Shown: one piece after another, positions 27,471 to 40,596 of the stretch
How the letters are laid out: every line of letters begins with the position of its first letter
Numbering within the stretch: the stretch's first letter is position 1
NCBI RefSeq assembly: GCF_019880365.1
Contig: NZ_CP082271.1
Coordinates: 2,108,001-2,172,000, forward strand
Direction: 5' to 3'
DNA from: Pseudomonas sp. DNDY-54
GTDB taxonomy: Bacteria > Pseudomonadota > Gammaproteobacteria > Pseudomonadales > Pseudomonadaceae
Length of the DNA: 64,000 bases
The notes under the pieces: model-generated
Database searches by the model: none
The model's input: the letters and a program-made list of their open reading frames with translations, nothing else
Told to the model about the DNA's origin: nothing
Position numbers and translations under genes: made by a program

Positions 27471-28405
27471 TGCGTGGCGACCAGATCAACCTGCAAAACA
27501 TCATCGCCCGTTCGGCGACGACCACGCCATCGCCGCAGGTGCGGCATGGCGGGGTCGAAAAGGTCACGAAACTCATCGACGTGTCGGTCTGTATCGGCTG
27601 CAAGGCCTGTCAGGTGGCGTGTTCGGAATGGAATGACCTACGCGACGACGTCGGCGAATGTGACGGCACCTACAACAACCCGCAGGACCTTTCGCCCGAA
27701 TCGTTCGAGGTCATGCGCTTCAGCGAGTACGAGGACGAGCAGGGCAACCTCGAATGGCTGATCCGCAAGGACAACTGCATGCACTGTGCCGAGCCCGGCT
27801 GCCTCAAGGCCTGTCCGTCGCCCGGTGCCATCGTGCAGTACGCCAACGGGATCGTTGATTTCAACTCAGAGCACTGTATCGGCTGCGGCTATTGCGTGGC
27901 CGGCTGTCCGTTCGATATTCCGCGAATCTCGAAAAAGGACAACAAGGCTTATAAATGCACGTTGTGCTCAGACCGAGTCTTCAACGGCTTGGAGCCCGCC
28001 TGTGTAAAAAGTTGCCCGACCTCGGCCATCATGTTCGGCACCAAAGAAGACATGCTCGACTACGGTGCTCATCGGGTCGCTCATCTTCAAGGACGAGGGT
28101 ATGAGAACGCGGGTATCTACGATCCAGCGGGCGTGGGCGGCACGCATGTGGTTTATGTGCTGCAACATGCCGACAAGCCGGAAATCTACAGCGGCCTGCC
28201 GAAAGATCCCCACATCGCCCCGACGGTGGAGCTGTGGAAGGGCGTGACCAAGCCGATCATGTCCGTGGCACTCGGCATGTCGGTCCTGGCGGGCTTTTTC
28301 CATTACGTGATGAAGGGGCCTAAGGAAGAACCTGAGGACGATCCGGATCCCGAACGGGCTGCGGCGGATCGAGCGCTTGATCGTCGCGGGGAGGACCGGT
28401 TATGA
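27470..28405 (+). CDS. fdnH: Formate dehydrogenase iron-sulfur subunit
   Basis: 311-residue electron-transfer subunit. Four 4Fe-4S binding groups are visible: CIGCKACQVAC, CMHCAEPGCLKAC, CIGCGYCVAGCPFDIP, and CTLCSDR with CVKSCP. A single C-terminal membrane anchor (MSVALGMSVLAGFFHYVM) lies at ~residues 261-278, followed by an acidic tail. It has no signal peptide of its own and is expected to be exported with FdnG by the Tat system. It overlaps fdnG by 1 bp and fdnI by 4 bp, consistent with fixed stoichiometry. Confidence 0.94.
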   Translation: MRGDQINLQNIIARSATTTPSPQVRHGGVEKVTKLIDVSVCIGCKACQVACSEWNDLRDDVGECDGTYNNPQDLSPESFEVMRFSEYEDEQGNLEWLIRKDNCMHCAEPGCLKACPSPGAIVQYANGIVDFNSEHCIGCGYCVAGCPFDIPRISKKDNKAYKCTLCSDRVFNGLEPACVKSCPTSAIMFGTKEDMLDYGAHRVAHLQGRGYENAGIYDPAGVGGTHVVYVLQHADKPEIYSGLPKDPHIAPTVELWKGVTKPIMSVALGMSVLAGFFHYVMKGPKEEPEDDPDPERAAADRALDRRGEDRL

Positions 28406-29091
28406 GCCATTCCAACGTAAAGCACGGCATCCTGCGTTACGGCTGGTGGACCCGGGTCAATCATTGGCTCATCGCCATCGCCTTCGTGTTGCTGACGCTA
28501 AGCGGCCTTGCGCTGTTCTACCCGGCATTTTTCGGCCTTACCGCGTTGTTCGGTGGGCCGGAGCCGACGCGGATCGTGCATCCCTATATCGGTGTGTTCA
28601 TGTCGTTGTTTTTCGTTATCCAGGCGGTCCGCTTCTTTGGCGACAACCTGATCCGAAGACATGACGTGCAGTGGATGAAACAAATCCGCGACGTGCTCAG
28701 CAACCGTGACGAGCGCCTGCCGCCGGTAGGCAAAAACAACGCCGGGCAGAAGGTGGTGTACTGGATTTTTCTCGCCACCGTGCCGGTATTGTTGATCACC
28801 GGCATCGTGCTGTGGCGCCCGTGGATTGCCGATGGCATGCCCATCTGGGCCTTGCGATGGGCGGTGGTGATTCATGCTATTACCGCTTTCATCGCGATCA
28901 TCACACTGGTGATTCACATTTACTCGGCGATCTGGGTCAAGGGTTCGGTACGTGCCATGACGCAGGGTCGGGTAAGTCACGCTTGGGCGCGACACCATCA
29001 CGGGCTGTGGTACGAAGACGTCATGCGTAACAAGAAATCTGACCCCGAAAGCGCGTCGCCCACCAGCGAAATAACGGATCGCCGTCGATGA
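28402..29091 (+). CDS. fdnI: Formate dehydrogenase cytochrome b556 subunit
   Basis: 229-residue membrane anchor with four transmembrane helices, which takes electrons from FdnH through two b-haems to quinone. Likely haem-ligand histidines lie in WTRVNHWLIA, RIVHPYIGVF and AVVIHAITAFIAIITLVIHIYSAI. The C-terminal HAWARHHHGLWYEDV segment is typical of the family. Start and stop overlap fdnH and fdhE by 4 bp each, so the four genes form one tightly coupled operon. Confidence 0.93.
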   Translation: MSHSNVKHGILRYGWWTRVNHWLIAIAFVLLTLSGLALFYPAFFGLTALFGGPEPTRIVHPYIGVFMSLFFVIQAVRFFGDNLIRRHDVQWMKQIRDVLSNRDERLPPVGKNNAGQKVVYWIFLATVPVLLITGIVLWRPWIADGMPIWALRWAVVIHAITAFIAIITLVIHIYSAIWVKGSVRAMTQGRVSHAWARHHHGLWYEDVMRNKKSDPESASPTSEITDRRR

Positions 29092-30029
29092 CAGGAGCTG
29101 CAGTGAACCACTCTTATGGAAGTGCGCCATCAGGGATCATGGAGGCGCCCCATGTGGTGCTGCCAGACGCCAAGGTGTTCAGCAAGCGAGCAACCAGGTT
29201 GCGTGAATTGGTCATGCAGGTGCCGGCTCTGGATGAGTTTCTCGCGTTCATGGCTCGCGTGGTACAGGCCCAGCATCAGGCACTGACCGAGCAGGAGCCC
29301 GCCTGGCGCCCGGCAGCGGATGCCTTCGATCAAGCGTTGAAACACGGCATGCCGCCGTTGGGCTTTCAGGCGTTACGGCGCGACGTACGGTGGCAACAGG
29401 ACCTGGTTGCCATCCTCGATGCCGTTGAATTGCACGTAGGCGAGCGCCAGCGCCCACTGCTGGCCGCGCTCAGAGAGATGCCCGCCGACGCCCTCGATGC
29501 GTTAGCGGATGACGTGTTCGAGATGCGACCTGGCGCTGAGGCGACGCGCGCATTGCTGCCGTTGGTGGGTGCAGCGCTTCAAGTGGCCTGGGCGCGGCTG
29601 GCGATCGGCTTGCCCACACCGCCGGCGCGCCCTGTCGGTGAGGCGAAAGCGCTTTGCCCCTGCTGCGGAGCCGTGCCTGTCGCCAGCGTCGTCCACAACG
29701 AACGCCATCGCAGCGGTGTGCGTTACCTGCATTGCTCCCTGTGCGCGACCGAATGGCATCTGGAACGTGTCAAATGCAGCGTCTGCGACACCGGCGGCAA
29801 GCTGCTGTATATGACGCTGGATGACGAACAGGGCAAACCATTCCTTCCGGTTCAGGCGGAGGCTTGCACCGAATGCCACAGCTATCTCAAGGTCATGCAG
29901 CGCGAGCTTCACGGCCGCGCCGATCCGATCGCTGATGACTTGGCCAGTCTTGCGCTGGACATGCTGCTCGCCGAACAGGACGATTACGCACGCAGCGGCT
30001 ACAACCCGCTGCTGATCGCGGGAAACTAG
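29088..30029 (+). CDS. fdhE: Formate dehydrogenase accessory protein FdhE
   Basis: 313-residue cytoplasmic maturation factor needed for activity of Tat-exported formate dehydrogenases. Four CxxC pairs bind iron: LCPCCGAVPVAS, HCSLCATEWH, KCSVCDTGG and ACTECHSYLKV. The length agrees with E. coli FdhE (~309). The ATG at 29088 overlaps the fdnI stop; a GTG at 29103 is an alternative start. In P. aeruginosa this gene is followed by selA and selB, which are not present here. Confidence 0.93.
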   Translation: MTGAAVNHSYGSAPSGIMEAPHVVLPDAKVFSKRATRLRELVMQVPALDEFLAFMARVVQAQHQALTEQEPAWRPAADAFDQALKHGMPPLGFQALRRDVRWQQDLVAILDAVELHVGERQRPLLAALREMPADALDALADDVFEMRPGAEATRALLPLVGAALQVAWARLAIGLPTPPARPVGEAKALCPCCGAVPVASVVHNERHRSGVRYLHCSLCATEWHLERVKCSVCDTGGKLLYMTLDDEQGKPFLPVQAEACTECHSYLKVMQRELHGRADPIADDLASLALDMLLAEQDDYARSGYNPLLIAGN

Positions 30030-30033
30030 CGCC

Positions 30034-30198
30034 TCAGGTGGGCTCAGGAGCCTCGTCGGCCACCGCCTGCCCGCCATAGGGTGTGCCGGGCTTGTAATCG
30101 TCCAGGTCGTCGGGGCAGGGCACCTGCGGCAGATCCCCTGGCTTGTCATGCAGCACGGGGTCCGGTTGGGGTACATCGGGGCGGGCATGGGGCGTCAT
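30034..30198 (-). CDS. Small proline/aspartate-rich protein, 54 aa
   Basis: A 54-codon frame starts with ATG at 30198 and ends at TGA 30034, with a good Shine-Dalgarno (GGAG, 6 bp before the ATG). The product begins MTPHARPDVPQPDPVLHDKP and continues through a Cys-containing CPDDLDDYKPGTPYGG segment to an acidic C-terminus. There is no signal peptide or membrane segment; it looks intrinsically disordered. I do not recognise a family. It is divergent from glgE and convergent with fdhE. The evidence is the RBS, composition and the otherwise empty interval. Confidence 0.5.
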   Translation of the reverse strand: MTPHARPDVPQPDPVLHDKPGDLPQVPCPDDLDDYKPGTPYGGQAVADEAPEPT

Positions 30199-30536
30199 GG
30201 CAGTCTCCATCAGTCGGAATACTCACTGACAGGCATAGCTCATCCCGGGCATCTATCAAGCGCACCGACGACGTTTCCCGCGCTCGGCGGAACGCTGGCT
30301 GGCAGACACAACCCCTGGTTTCGCCACGGTTACCCGCATCCGTCGTGTCGCTGGTCGGTCCTGCACCGTAGCGGCCAGTCTTGCTGAACTTTTAGAGCCT
30401 CCGCTGGTTCGGAAGAACAGAGCCCGTAAAAGCCTGCAGAGCGGGCGTTTACCTGGCAACTCCTGCCTGATCGGTTTCCGCTTTCGTAGCGGCTGGGTTG
30501 CCGCACTGCAACGACTTTGGCCCAGGAGCCCGTTCG
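30199..30536 (+). promoter_or_regulatory. glgE upstream region with AlgU-like promoter at 30386-30413
   Basis: 338 bp with no gene that I can support. GAACTT (30386-30391), a 17-bp spacer and TCGGA (30409-30413) closely fit the AlgU/sigma-22 consensus (GAACTT-N16/17-TCTGA), 123 bp before the glgE start. That would place the glgE-treS-glgB operon under envelope/osmotic stress control. The AGGAG Shine-Dalgarno for glgE is at the 3' end. Confidence 0.5.
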
Positions 30537-32549
30537 ATGAACGATGCACAGCCCCACGCAACGATTCACCCCCGACTGGAACAAGCATTGAAGATGCCTC
30601 GCATTGCCATCGAGTCGACCGAGCCGGTGCTCGACGGTGGACGATTCGCTGCCAAGGCCATCATCGGCCATCCGGTTACCGTCACGAGCAAGATCTTCGC
30701 CGACGGCCATGATCAGCTCGCCGCCACGATCTGCTGGCGCACCAAAGACGAAACCAGCTGGCGCCGTGCACGGCTCAAGCTGCTTGGCAATGACAGTTGG
30801 GAAGGCCATTTCACCCCGACCCAGGTCGCGAGCCACGAGTTCATGATCGAAGCCTGGTGGGACATCTACGAGACGTACCGCTACGAGCTCTCGAAGAAGC
30901 ACGCCGCCGGTGTGCCGGTTCATCTGGAACTGGAAGAGGGTCGTCTGTTGCTGGAGCGCGCCAGTGGCCGTGCCCAAGGCGAAACCAAAGCCATCATCGA
31001 TGACCTGCTGCACCGCTTGCAAACGGCACATCTGGACGACGAGCGCGTATCGGTGATGCTCGCGGACGAGACTGCCGCTGCCATGGCTGATGCGGACCCG
31101 CGCGAGCATTGCAGCCAGAGCCCAGTCTTTCCCCTCGAAGTTGAGCGTCCCCTGGCCCAGTTCGCCAGCTGGTACGAACTGTTTCCACGCTCCGAAACCG
31201 ACGACAAAAGCCGCCACGGCACTTTTCGCGACGTACACAAGCGGCTGCCGTCGATCCGTGACATGGGCTTCGACGTGCTCTATTTCACCCCCATTCACCC
31301 GATCGGACGACAACACCGCAAAGGCCCTAACAACACGCTGGAGGCCGGGCCCAGCGATCCGGGAAGCCCCTACGCCATTGGCAGCGAGGATGGGGGCCAT
31401 GAAGCTGTCCACCCGCAGCTGGGCACCCTGGAAGACTTCCGCGAACTGGTGGCGGCGGCGCGAGAGCACGGCCTGGAAATCGCGCTCGACTTCGCCATTC
31501 AGTGCTCGCAGGACCATCCATGGCTGAAGGAGCATCCCGGCTGGTTCTCCTGGCGCCCAGACGGGACGATCCGCTACGCAGAGAACCCGCCGAAAAAGTA
31601 TCAGGACATCGTCAACGTCGACTTCTACGCCGAAGACGCCATGCCCGACCTCTGGATCGCGCTGCGCGATGTCATCTGGCACTGGGTGCAGCAGGGCGTG
31701 AAGATCTTCCGCGTGGACAACCCCCACACCAAGCCTCTGCCGTTCTGGGAGTGGATGATTGCCGATATCCGTGAACGCGACCCGGACGTGATGTTCCTGT
31801 CCGAAGCCTTCACCAAGCCGGCGATGATGGCGCGCCTGGGCAAGGTTGGTTTCAACCAGAGCTACACCTACTTCACCTGGCGCAACAACAAGGCGGAGCT
31901 GAGCGAGTATTTCACCGAGCTCAACGAACCGCCGCTGCGTGATTGCTACCGGCCTAACTTCTTCGTCAATACGCCAGACATCAATCCTTTCTTCCTGCAC
32001 GACTCCGGCCGCCCGGGGTTTCTCATCCGTGCGGCGCTCGCGACCATGGGCTCCGGGTTGTGGGGCATGTATTCCGGTTTCGAGCTGTGCGAATCCGCTG
32101 CCATACCCGGCAAGGAGGAATACCTCGATTCAGAGAAGTACGAAATCCGCCCACGCGACTATCACGCGCCGGGCAACATCATCGCGGAGATCGCTCAGCT
32201 CAACCGCATCCGGCGTCAGAACCCGGCCCTGCAGACCCACCTCGGTTTCAAGGCCTACACGGCCTACAACGACAACATCCTCTATTTCGGCAAACGCACG
32301 CCGGACCGCTCCAACTTCATTCTGGTTGCAATCAGCCTCGATCCGAACAACGCGCAGGAGGCTCACTTCGAGTTGCCGCTCTGGGAGCTTGGGCTTCCCA
32401 ACGACGCGGTGACACGCGGCGAGGACCTCATGAACGGGCACCGCTGGACGTGGTACGGCAAGACGCAGTGGATGCGGATTGAGCCCTGGTATCAGCCCTT
32501 CGGTATCTGGCGATTGAGTGCAGACGCGCCTGATCCAGACTTAAAGTGA
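30537..32549 (+). CDS. glgE: Alpha-1,4-glucan:maltose-1-phosphate maltosyltransferase GlgE (GH13_3)
   Basis: 670-residue enzyme that transfers maltosyl units from maltose-1-phosphate to the non-reducing end of alpha-glucan. The N-terminal domains (residues 1-~190) precede the GH13 barrel beginning FASWYELFPRS. The nucleophile Asp is in KIFRVDNPHTKP and the acid/base Glu in VMFLSEAFTKP; the family-specific PIHPIGR and GSEDGGHEAVHP segments are present. The start at 30537 has AGGAG nine bases upstream; an earlier in-frame codon at 30498 lacks one. TreS-Mak and GlgB follow, giving the complete GlgE pathway. Confidence 0.95.
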   Translation: MNDAQPHATIHPRLEQALKMPRIAIESTEPVLDGGRFAAKAIIGHPVTVTSKIFADGHDQLAATICWRTKDETSWRRARLKLLGNDSWEGHFTPTQVASHEFMIEAWWDIYETYRYELSKKHAAGVPVHLELEEGRLLLERASGRAQGETKAIIDDLLHRLQTAHLDDERVSVMLADETAAAMADADPREHCSQSPVFPLEVERPLAQFASWYELFPRSETDDKSRHGTFRDVHKRLPSIRDMGFDVLYFTPIHPIGRQHRKGPNNTLEAGPSDPGSPYAIGSEDGGHEAVHPQLGTLEDFRELVAAAREHGLEIALDFAIQCSQDHPWLKEHPGWFSWRPDGTIRYAENPPKKYQDIVNVDFYAEDAMPDLWIALRDVIWHWVQQGVKIFRVDNPHTKPLPFWEWMIADIRERDPDVMFLSEAFTKPAMMARLGKVGFNQSYTYFTWRNNKAELSEYFTELNEPPLRDCYRPNFFVNTPDINPFFLHDSGRPGFLIRAALATMGSGLWGMYSGFELCESAAIPGKEEYLDSEKYEIRPRDYHAPGNIIAEIAQLNRIRRQNPALQTHLGFKAYTAYNDNILYFGKRTPDRSNFILVAISLDPNNAQEAHFELPLWELGLPNDAVTRGEDLMNGHRWTWYGKTQWMRIEPWYQPFGIWRLSADAPDPDLK

Positions 32550-32638
32550 TTTCTAGGAAAAATAATAGTCTTTGGTATCAATGGTTTGTGCAGTTAATCG
32601 AATCCTGTACCTAAGGCTTACGCACTTTTTCAGTCTCC

Positions 32639-32662
32639 ACCCGGTTGCTTCCAGCGCCGGGT
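32639..32662 (+). promoter_or_regulatory. Hairpin in the glgE-treS spacer
   Basis: ACCCGG (32639-32644) pairs with CCGGGT (32657-32662) across a 12-nt loop, 28 bp before the treS start. The preceding ~60 bp are unusually AT-rich for this window, so an internal promoter is possible. No U-run follows, so termination is unlikely. Confidence 0.3.
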
Positions 32663-32689
32663 TCTGGAGTTCATGAAAGGAACGAGAAC

Positions 32690-36009
<3,320 letters not shown>

Positions 36010-36013
<4 letters not shown>

Positions 36014-38226
36014 TTGATCGTCCGGCTGTGACCATGCCCGGTGAAACCCTGTTACCCAAAGATTCCGATGTGGACGCGCTGGTACGCGCGGAGCATGGTG
36101 ATCCGTTCTCCATACTCGGGCCGCACCCTGATGGGGATGGCCTGGTGGTACGCGCCTATCTGCCGAATGCGCTCGGCGTAGAGGTGCTGGAGCGCTCCGG
36201 TGGTCGCGTTCTCGCTGCCATGGAGCAGGGACAGGTCCCCGGATTCTTTTTCACCCGTCTGACCAACCCGCAGCCCTACCTGCTGAAAATACGCTGGGCC
36301 GGCGGAGAGCAGATCACCGAAGACCCGTTCAGCTTCGGCCCGCAGCTGGGCGAAGTGGACATGCACCTGTTCAGCGAAGGCAATCACCGCCAGATCGGAC
36401 GTGTGTTCGGCGCTCAGCCTATGGAAGTTGACGGTGTGCAGGGCGTGCGGTTCGCCGTGTGGGCACCCAATGCACGCCGGGTATCGGTGGTGGGTAGCTT
36501 CAATGACTGGGATGGCCGCCGCCATCCGATGCGCCTGCGGTTCCCATCGGGCGTCTGGGAGATTTTCATTCCTCGACTGCAGCCGGGTGATCGCTATAAA
36601 TTCGAGATTCTCGGCCAGCACGGCATCTTGCCTTTGAAGGCGGACCCAGTGGCGCTGGCGACCGAGTTGCCTCCGGGCACGGCGTCCGTGATCTCTCATC
36701 CGCTTGAATACGAGTGGAAAGACGAGGCCTGGTTGCAACAGCGTGTGGCACGCCAGTCCATCAAGGCGCCCATGACGATTTACGAACTGCATGCAGGCTC
36801 ATGGCGCCGTGATGGCGGTGACGATGGCCGCCTCTACGACTGGCATGAACTGGCCGAGCGTCTGATCCCGTACGTGGTGGATATGGGCTTCACCCATATC
36901 GAGCTGATGCCGATCATGGAGCACCCCTTCGGTGGATCGTGGGGCTATCAGCTGCTGTCGCAGTTCGCACCCAGTGCACGTTACGGCAACGCGCATGATT
37001 TCGCGGCGTTCGTCGATGCCTGCCATGCCGCCGGGGTGGGGGTGATTCTTGACTGGGTGCCAGCCCACTTTCCAACCGATGCCCACGGACTGGGCGAGTT
37101 CGACGGTACGGCGCTGTACGAATATGCGCACCCGTTCGAAGGCTTTCATCAGGATTGGGATACCTACATCTACAACCTGGGCCGCACCGAGGTGCATGGG
37201 TTCATGCTGGCCTCGGCGCTTCACTGGCTGCGTGAGTTCCACATCGATGCACTGCGCGTCGATGCGGTCGCCTCGATGCTCTATCGGGACTATTCACGCA
37301 AGGAAGGTGAGTGGATTCCGAACCGCCACGGTGGCCGCGAAAATCTGGAAGCCATCGAGTTCCTGCGTCATCTGAATGATGTGGTCGCGACTGAGACGCC
37401 CGGTGCGTTGGTCATTGCCGAAGAGTCGACGGCGTTCCCAGGCGTCAGCAAGCCCACATCCGAGAACGGATTGGGGTTTGCCTACAAGTGGAACATGGGT
37501 TGGATGCACGACACCCTGCAGTACATCCAGGAAGACCCGATCAACCGTCAGTACCATCACGACAAATTCACATTCGGCATGGTCTACGCCTATTCCGAGC
37601 ATTTTGTGTTGCCGATTTCTCACGACGAAGTGGTGCACGGCAAGGGCTCGCTGATCGACAAGATGCCGGGCGACCGTTGGCAGAAATTCGCCAATTTGCG
37701 GGCCTACCTGTCGTTCATGTGGACGCATCCAGGCAAGAAGCTGCTGTTCATGGGCTGTGAGTTCGGCCAGTGGCGCGAGTGGAGTCACGACCGTGAACTG
37801 GATTGGCATCTGCTGGAGGAAGCCGATCACCGCGGCGCACAGAACCTGGTCCGTGACCTCAACCGGTTGTACAGCCAGGAACCTGCGCTGCATGAACTCG
37901 ATGCCGACCCGGCCGGCTTCCAATGGCTGATCGGCGATGACCGCGCCAACAGTGTGTTTGCCTGGCTGCGCAAGAGTTCTACAGGGCATCCGCTACTGGT
38001 TGTCGGCAACTTCACGCCGGTCGTACGTGAGGGCTATCGGGTTGGCGTGCCGGTAGACAGCCGTTGGCTGGAGGTTTTCAACAGCGATGCCGAGTGTTAC
38101 GGCGGCTCTAACGTGGGCAACGGCGGCGGGCTGCAGGCTGAGCAGGTGCCGGCGCATGGGCAGGAGGTATCACTAACGCTGACACTGCCACCTCTGGGCG
38201 TGATCATCCTGCGACCACAGGTGTAG
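36010..38226 (+). CDS. glgB: 1,4-alpha-glucan branching enzyme GlgB
   Basis: 738-residue GH13_9 enzyme that introduces alpha-1,6 branches into glucan made by GlgE or GlgA. It has an N-terminal extension and CBM48 domains (VRFAVWAPNARRVSVVGSFNDWDG), then the barrel with nucleophile Asp in IDALRVDAVASMLYRDY and acid/base Glu in LVIAEESTAFPGV. The HDEVVHGKGSL motif and a C-terminal all-beta domain complete it. The length equals the E. coli enzyme (~728). It is last in the operon; a terminator follows. Confidence 0.96.
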
Positions 38227-38232
38227 CGATAC

Positions 38233-38300
38233 CGGCGCCTCGAAAGGGGCGCCACCAACTTAAAAAAAGCCGGGGCGGTGGATAGCCATCCCGGCGTTTT
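38233..38300. terminator. Bidirectional terminator between glgB and ybhN
   Basis: GCCGGG (38269-38274) pairs with CCCGGC (38290-38295), flanked by A7 on one side and T4 on the other, so it can end both convergent transcripts. A second hairpin GGCGCC / GGCGCC (38233-38253) lies just before it on the glgB side. Confidence 0.75.
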
Positions 38301-38338
38301 ACTGTCTGGTACTGACCAAACGGCACACCCGCGCGTAA

Positions 38339-39364
38339 TTAGGCCGCCGTGGGTGGGTGCTCTTCAGTCTGCTCATCGCCGGGCTGAGGCTGGGCCTCGT
38401 TGCCTGAACGCAGCTTCTTCGCGCGCGCCTCAAGGACGACATACAGGATGGTGGCGAAGAACAGCGGCACCAAGAAGTATACCACCCGATAGCCGATCAG
38501 GCCGGCCACGATGGCCCCGTTGCTGAGTTCGCCAGCAAGCATCGCCACGAATACCGCTTCGATCACGCCGAGCCCGGCCGGAATGTGCGCGATGACACCC
38601 GCAATGCTGCTGATCATGAGAATCCCCAATACCTCGGGGTAAGGCGCCTTTTGCGACAACATGAAATAGACGACCAGCGCCATCAGCGCCCAGTTGGACG
38701 CGCCCAGTAGCATCTGCACAGCAGCCAGCCGCAGGGAAGGCAGATGGATTTCATGTTTGCGAATCGTCCAGTGCCGACGCTTGGAGAATCCGCATGCCCA
38801 CAGATAAACCAACGCGAGGACCAGCAGACCACCACCGAGCACGCGCAGCGCCATGTGGCCGATCTCCCACGAATCGGGCGGCGTGATCCAGCCCATCACG
38901 AACATCAGCCCAGCCAGCCAGATATAGCCCAGCCAGTTTGTCAGCACGCTCATGGTGAACACGCGGGTGATCTGCGAAGCACGCAAACCGAGGCGAGAAT
39001 ACAGGCGATAGCGCAAGGCGATGCCGCCCACCCAGGCACTGAGATTGAGGTTGAAGGCGTAACAGACGAAGGTCACCGGCAGGATCTGCCGAACGGGCAG
39101 GTTGTGTTGCGCATAGCGTTTGCCAAGCACATCGAAGAAGCAATACACCGTGTAGCTGGCAAAGGCGGCGGCACCGGCCATCCACAGGGTTTTCGCATCG
39201 TAATTGCGCAACGTGGTCAGCACTTCGTTCCAGTCGACGTTACGTGCGAGGCCTATCAGTAAGCCGGCAACCAGAATGAAGAAGACATAGGTCAGGATTT
39301 TTTTGATCAGCGGCCAGCGACGTTTCCAGCCGCTGGCCGGCTTGTTGGTGTCGGACTCATTCAT
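38339..39364 (-). CDS. ybhN: YbhN-like lysylphosphatidylglycerol-synthase-TM family membrane protein
   Basis: 341-residue inner-membrane protein with about eight transmembrane helices. It belongs to the UPF0104 family, which shares the flippase-type membrane domain of lysyl-PG synthases but lacks the catalytic domain. The conserved region LNLSAWVGGIALRYRLYSRLG and the ISSIAGVIAHIPAGLGVIEAVF motif are present. The start at 39364 overlaps the clsB stop (ATGA); a longer upstream frame to 39514 lies inside clsB. E. coli has the same ybhP-clsB-ybhN order, suggesting a joint phospholipid function. Confidence 0.85.
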   Translation of the reverse strand: MNESDTNKPASGWKRRWPLIKKILTYVFFILVAGLLIGLARNVDWNEVLTTLRNYDAKTLWMAGAAAFASYTVYCFFDVLGKRYAQHNLPVRQILPVTFVCYAFNLNLSAWVGGIALRYRLYSRLGLRASQITRVFTMSVLTNWLGYIWLAGLMFVMGWITPPDSWEIGHMALRVLGGGLLVLALVYLWACGFSKRRHWTIRKHEIHLPSLRLAAVQMLLGASNWALMALVVYFMLSQKAPYPEVLGILMISSIAGVIAHIPAGLGVIEAVFVAMLAGELSNGAIVAGLIGYRVVYFLVPLFFATILYVVLEARAKKLRSGNEAQPQPGDEQTEEHPPTAA

Positions 39365-40596
39365 TGTTGATCCCTTTGCAAGGGCGCCGGGGAAGGCTCC
39401 AACGGTTCGGGATCGAGCAACTGCAACTTGGGCCGATGGGCAGGGAAGAAGCCGACAAGCTGCGGGAAATGCCGCAGGAAGTGAAAGATCAGAAAGGCCA
39501 GCGGGGCGCGCCACCAGTAGCCGCGAATGATGCGCTCGAGCGGAATGCGTCGGCAGTGTTCCTGCAACAGCTGATCCAGTTTCTCGTGCAGCTGACGGTT
39601 GAATACGTGATCACGGATGATCAGGTTCGCTTCAAGGTTGAGCGACAGGCTGAGCGGATCGAGGTTGCTGGAACCTACCGTTGACCATTCGTAGTCAGCC
39701 AGCGCCACCTTGCCATGCAGCGGCCGACGGCAGTATTCATGAATCTCGACGCCATCGCTCATCAGGTAGTTGTAAAGCATCCGGGCGCCGAACTTGGCGA
39801 TCGGCATGTCCGGCTCGCCCTGCAGGATCAACCTGACCCGGACGCCGCGCCGCGCGGCATTGCGGATTTCCCGCAACACCCGATAGCCAGGGAAGAAATA
39901 CGCGTTGGCGATGAGCAGCCGCGAGCGGGCGTCACGGATCGCCTGCAGGTAGTGCTGCTCGATGTCGTTACGGTGATCGTTGTTGTCACGAGTGACGAAC
40001 AGCGCCCGCGCTTCACCACGGCTGACGCCCACAAAGCCATTGCTTTGCGTACGCACACGGCGGTGCCACCAACGTCGGTTCGGTTGCACCGGAGCGATAG
40101 TGCTGATGGCAAAGCGGTGAATGTCATGCACCACGGGTCCTTCGACCTGCATCGCGTAGTCCTGCTTGGCGGCAGGGCCGAAGTCGCCGAGGTGGTCCGC
40201 AGAAAAGTTGATGCCGCCAATGAATGCCAGAGCGCCGTCGACCACGACGATCTTGCGGTGCATGCGACGGAACACGTTGACCCGCTTACCCAGCAGACGC
40301 TTGCCGGGGTCGAACATGTGGATGCGCACACCCGCACGGGTCATCGCTGCCGCAAACTCGCCGTCGAGGTCCGCTGAGCCATAGCCGTCGACGGTGACAT
40401 CGACGCTCACGCCGCGCTCCGCTGCCGCGATCAGCACCTGTTGTAGTTCCGTACCAACTTTGTCCTTGAAGAAAATGAAAGTCTCTAACAAGACTTCCTT
40501 TTCGGCGGCCGCAATGGCCTCGAACACGGCAGGGAAAAACTCCTCTCCGTTTTCCAGCAACTGAAGACGATTCCCGTCTCTCCAGTGAAAATTCAT
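39361..40596 (-). CDS. clsB: Cardiolipin synthase B / phospholipase D family protein
   Basis: 411-residue PLD-superfamily enzyme with two HKD motifs: MHRKIVVVDGALAFIGG (first) and LHGKVALADYEWSTVGSSNLD (second). It most resembles ClsB (YbhO), which makes cardiolipin from phosphatidylglycerol at the inner membrane. No N-terminal TM hairpin is present, unlike ClsA. The start at 40596 overlaps the ybhP stop by 4 bp. Cardiolipin content responds to osmotic stress, which fits the neighbouring trehalose genes; that link is inference. Confidence 0.87.
   Translation of the reverse strand: MNFHWRDGNRLQLLENGEEFFPAVFEAIAAAEKEVLLETFIFFKDKVGTELQQVLIAAAERGVSVDVTVDGYGSADLDGEFAAAMTRAGVRIHMFDPGKRLLGKRVNVFRRMHRKIVVVDGALAFIGGINFSADHLGDFGPAAKQDYAMQVEGPVVHDIHRFAISTIAPVQPNRRWWHRRVRTQSNGFVGVSRGEARALFVTRDNNDHRNDIEQHYLQAIRDARSRLLIANAYFFPGYRVLREIRNAARRGVRVRLILQGEPDMPIAKFGARMLYNYLMSDGVEIHEYCRRPLHGKVALADYEWSTVGSSNLDPLSLSLNLEANLIIRDHVFNRQLHEKLDQLLQEHCRRIPLERIIRGYWWRAPLAFLIFHFLRHFPQLVGFFPAHRPKLQLLDPEPLEPSPAPLQRDQQ

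Noticed and set aside
30330..32000. 556-codon open frame antisense to glgE
   Set aside because: High-GC shadow frame: it lies wholly opposite a confirmed gene, lacks a ribosome site and encodes no recognisable domain.
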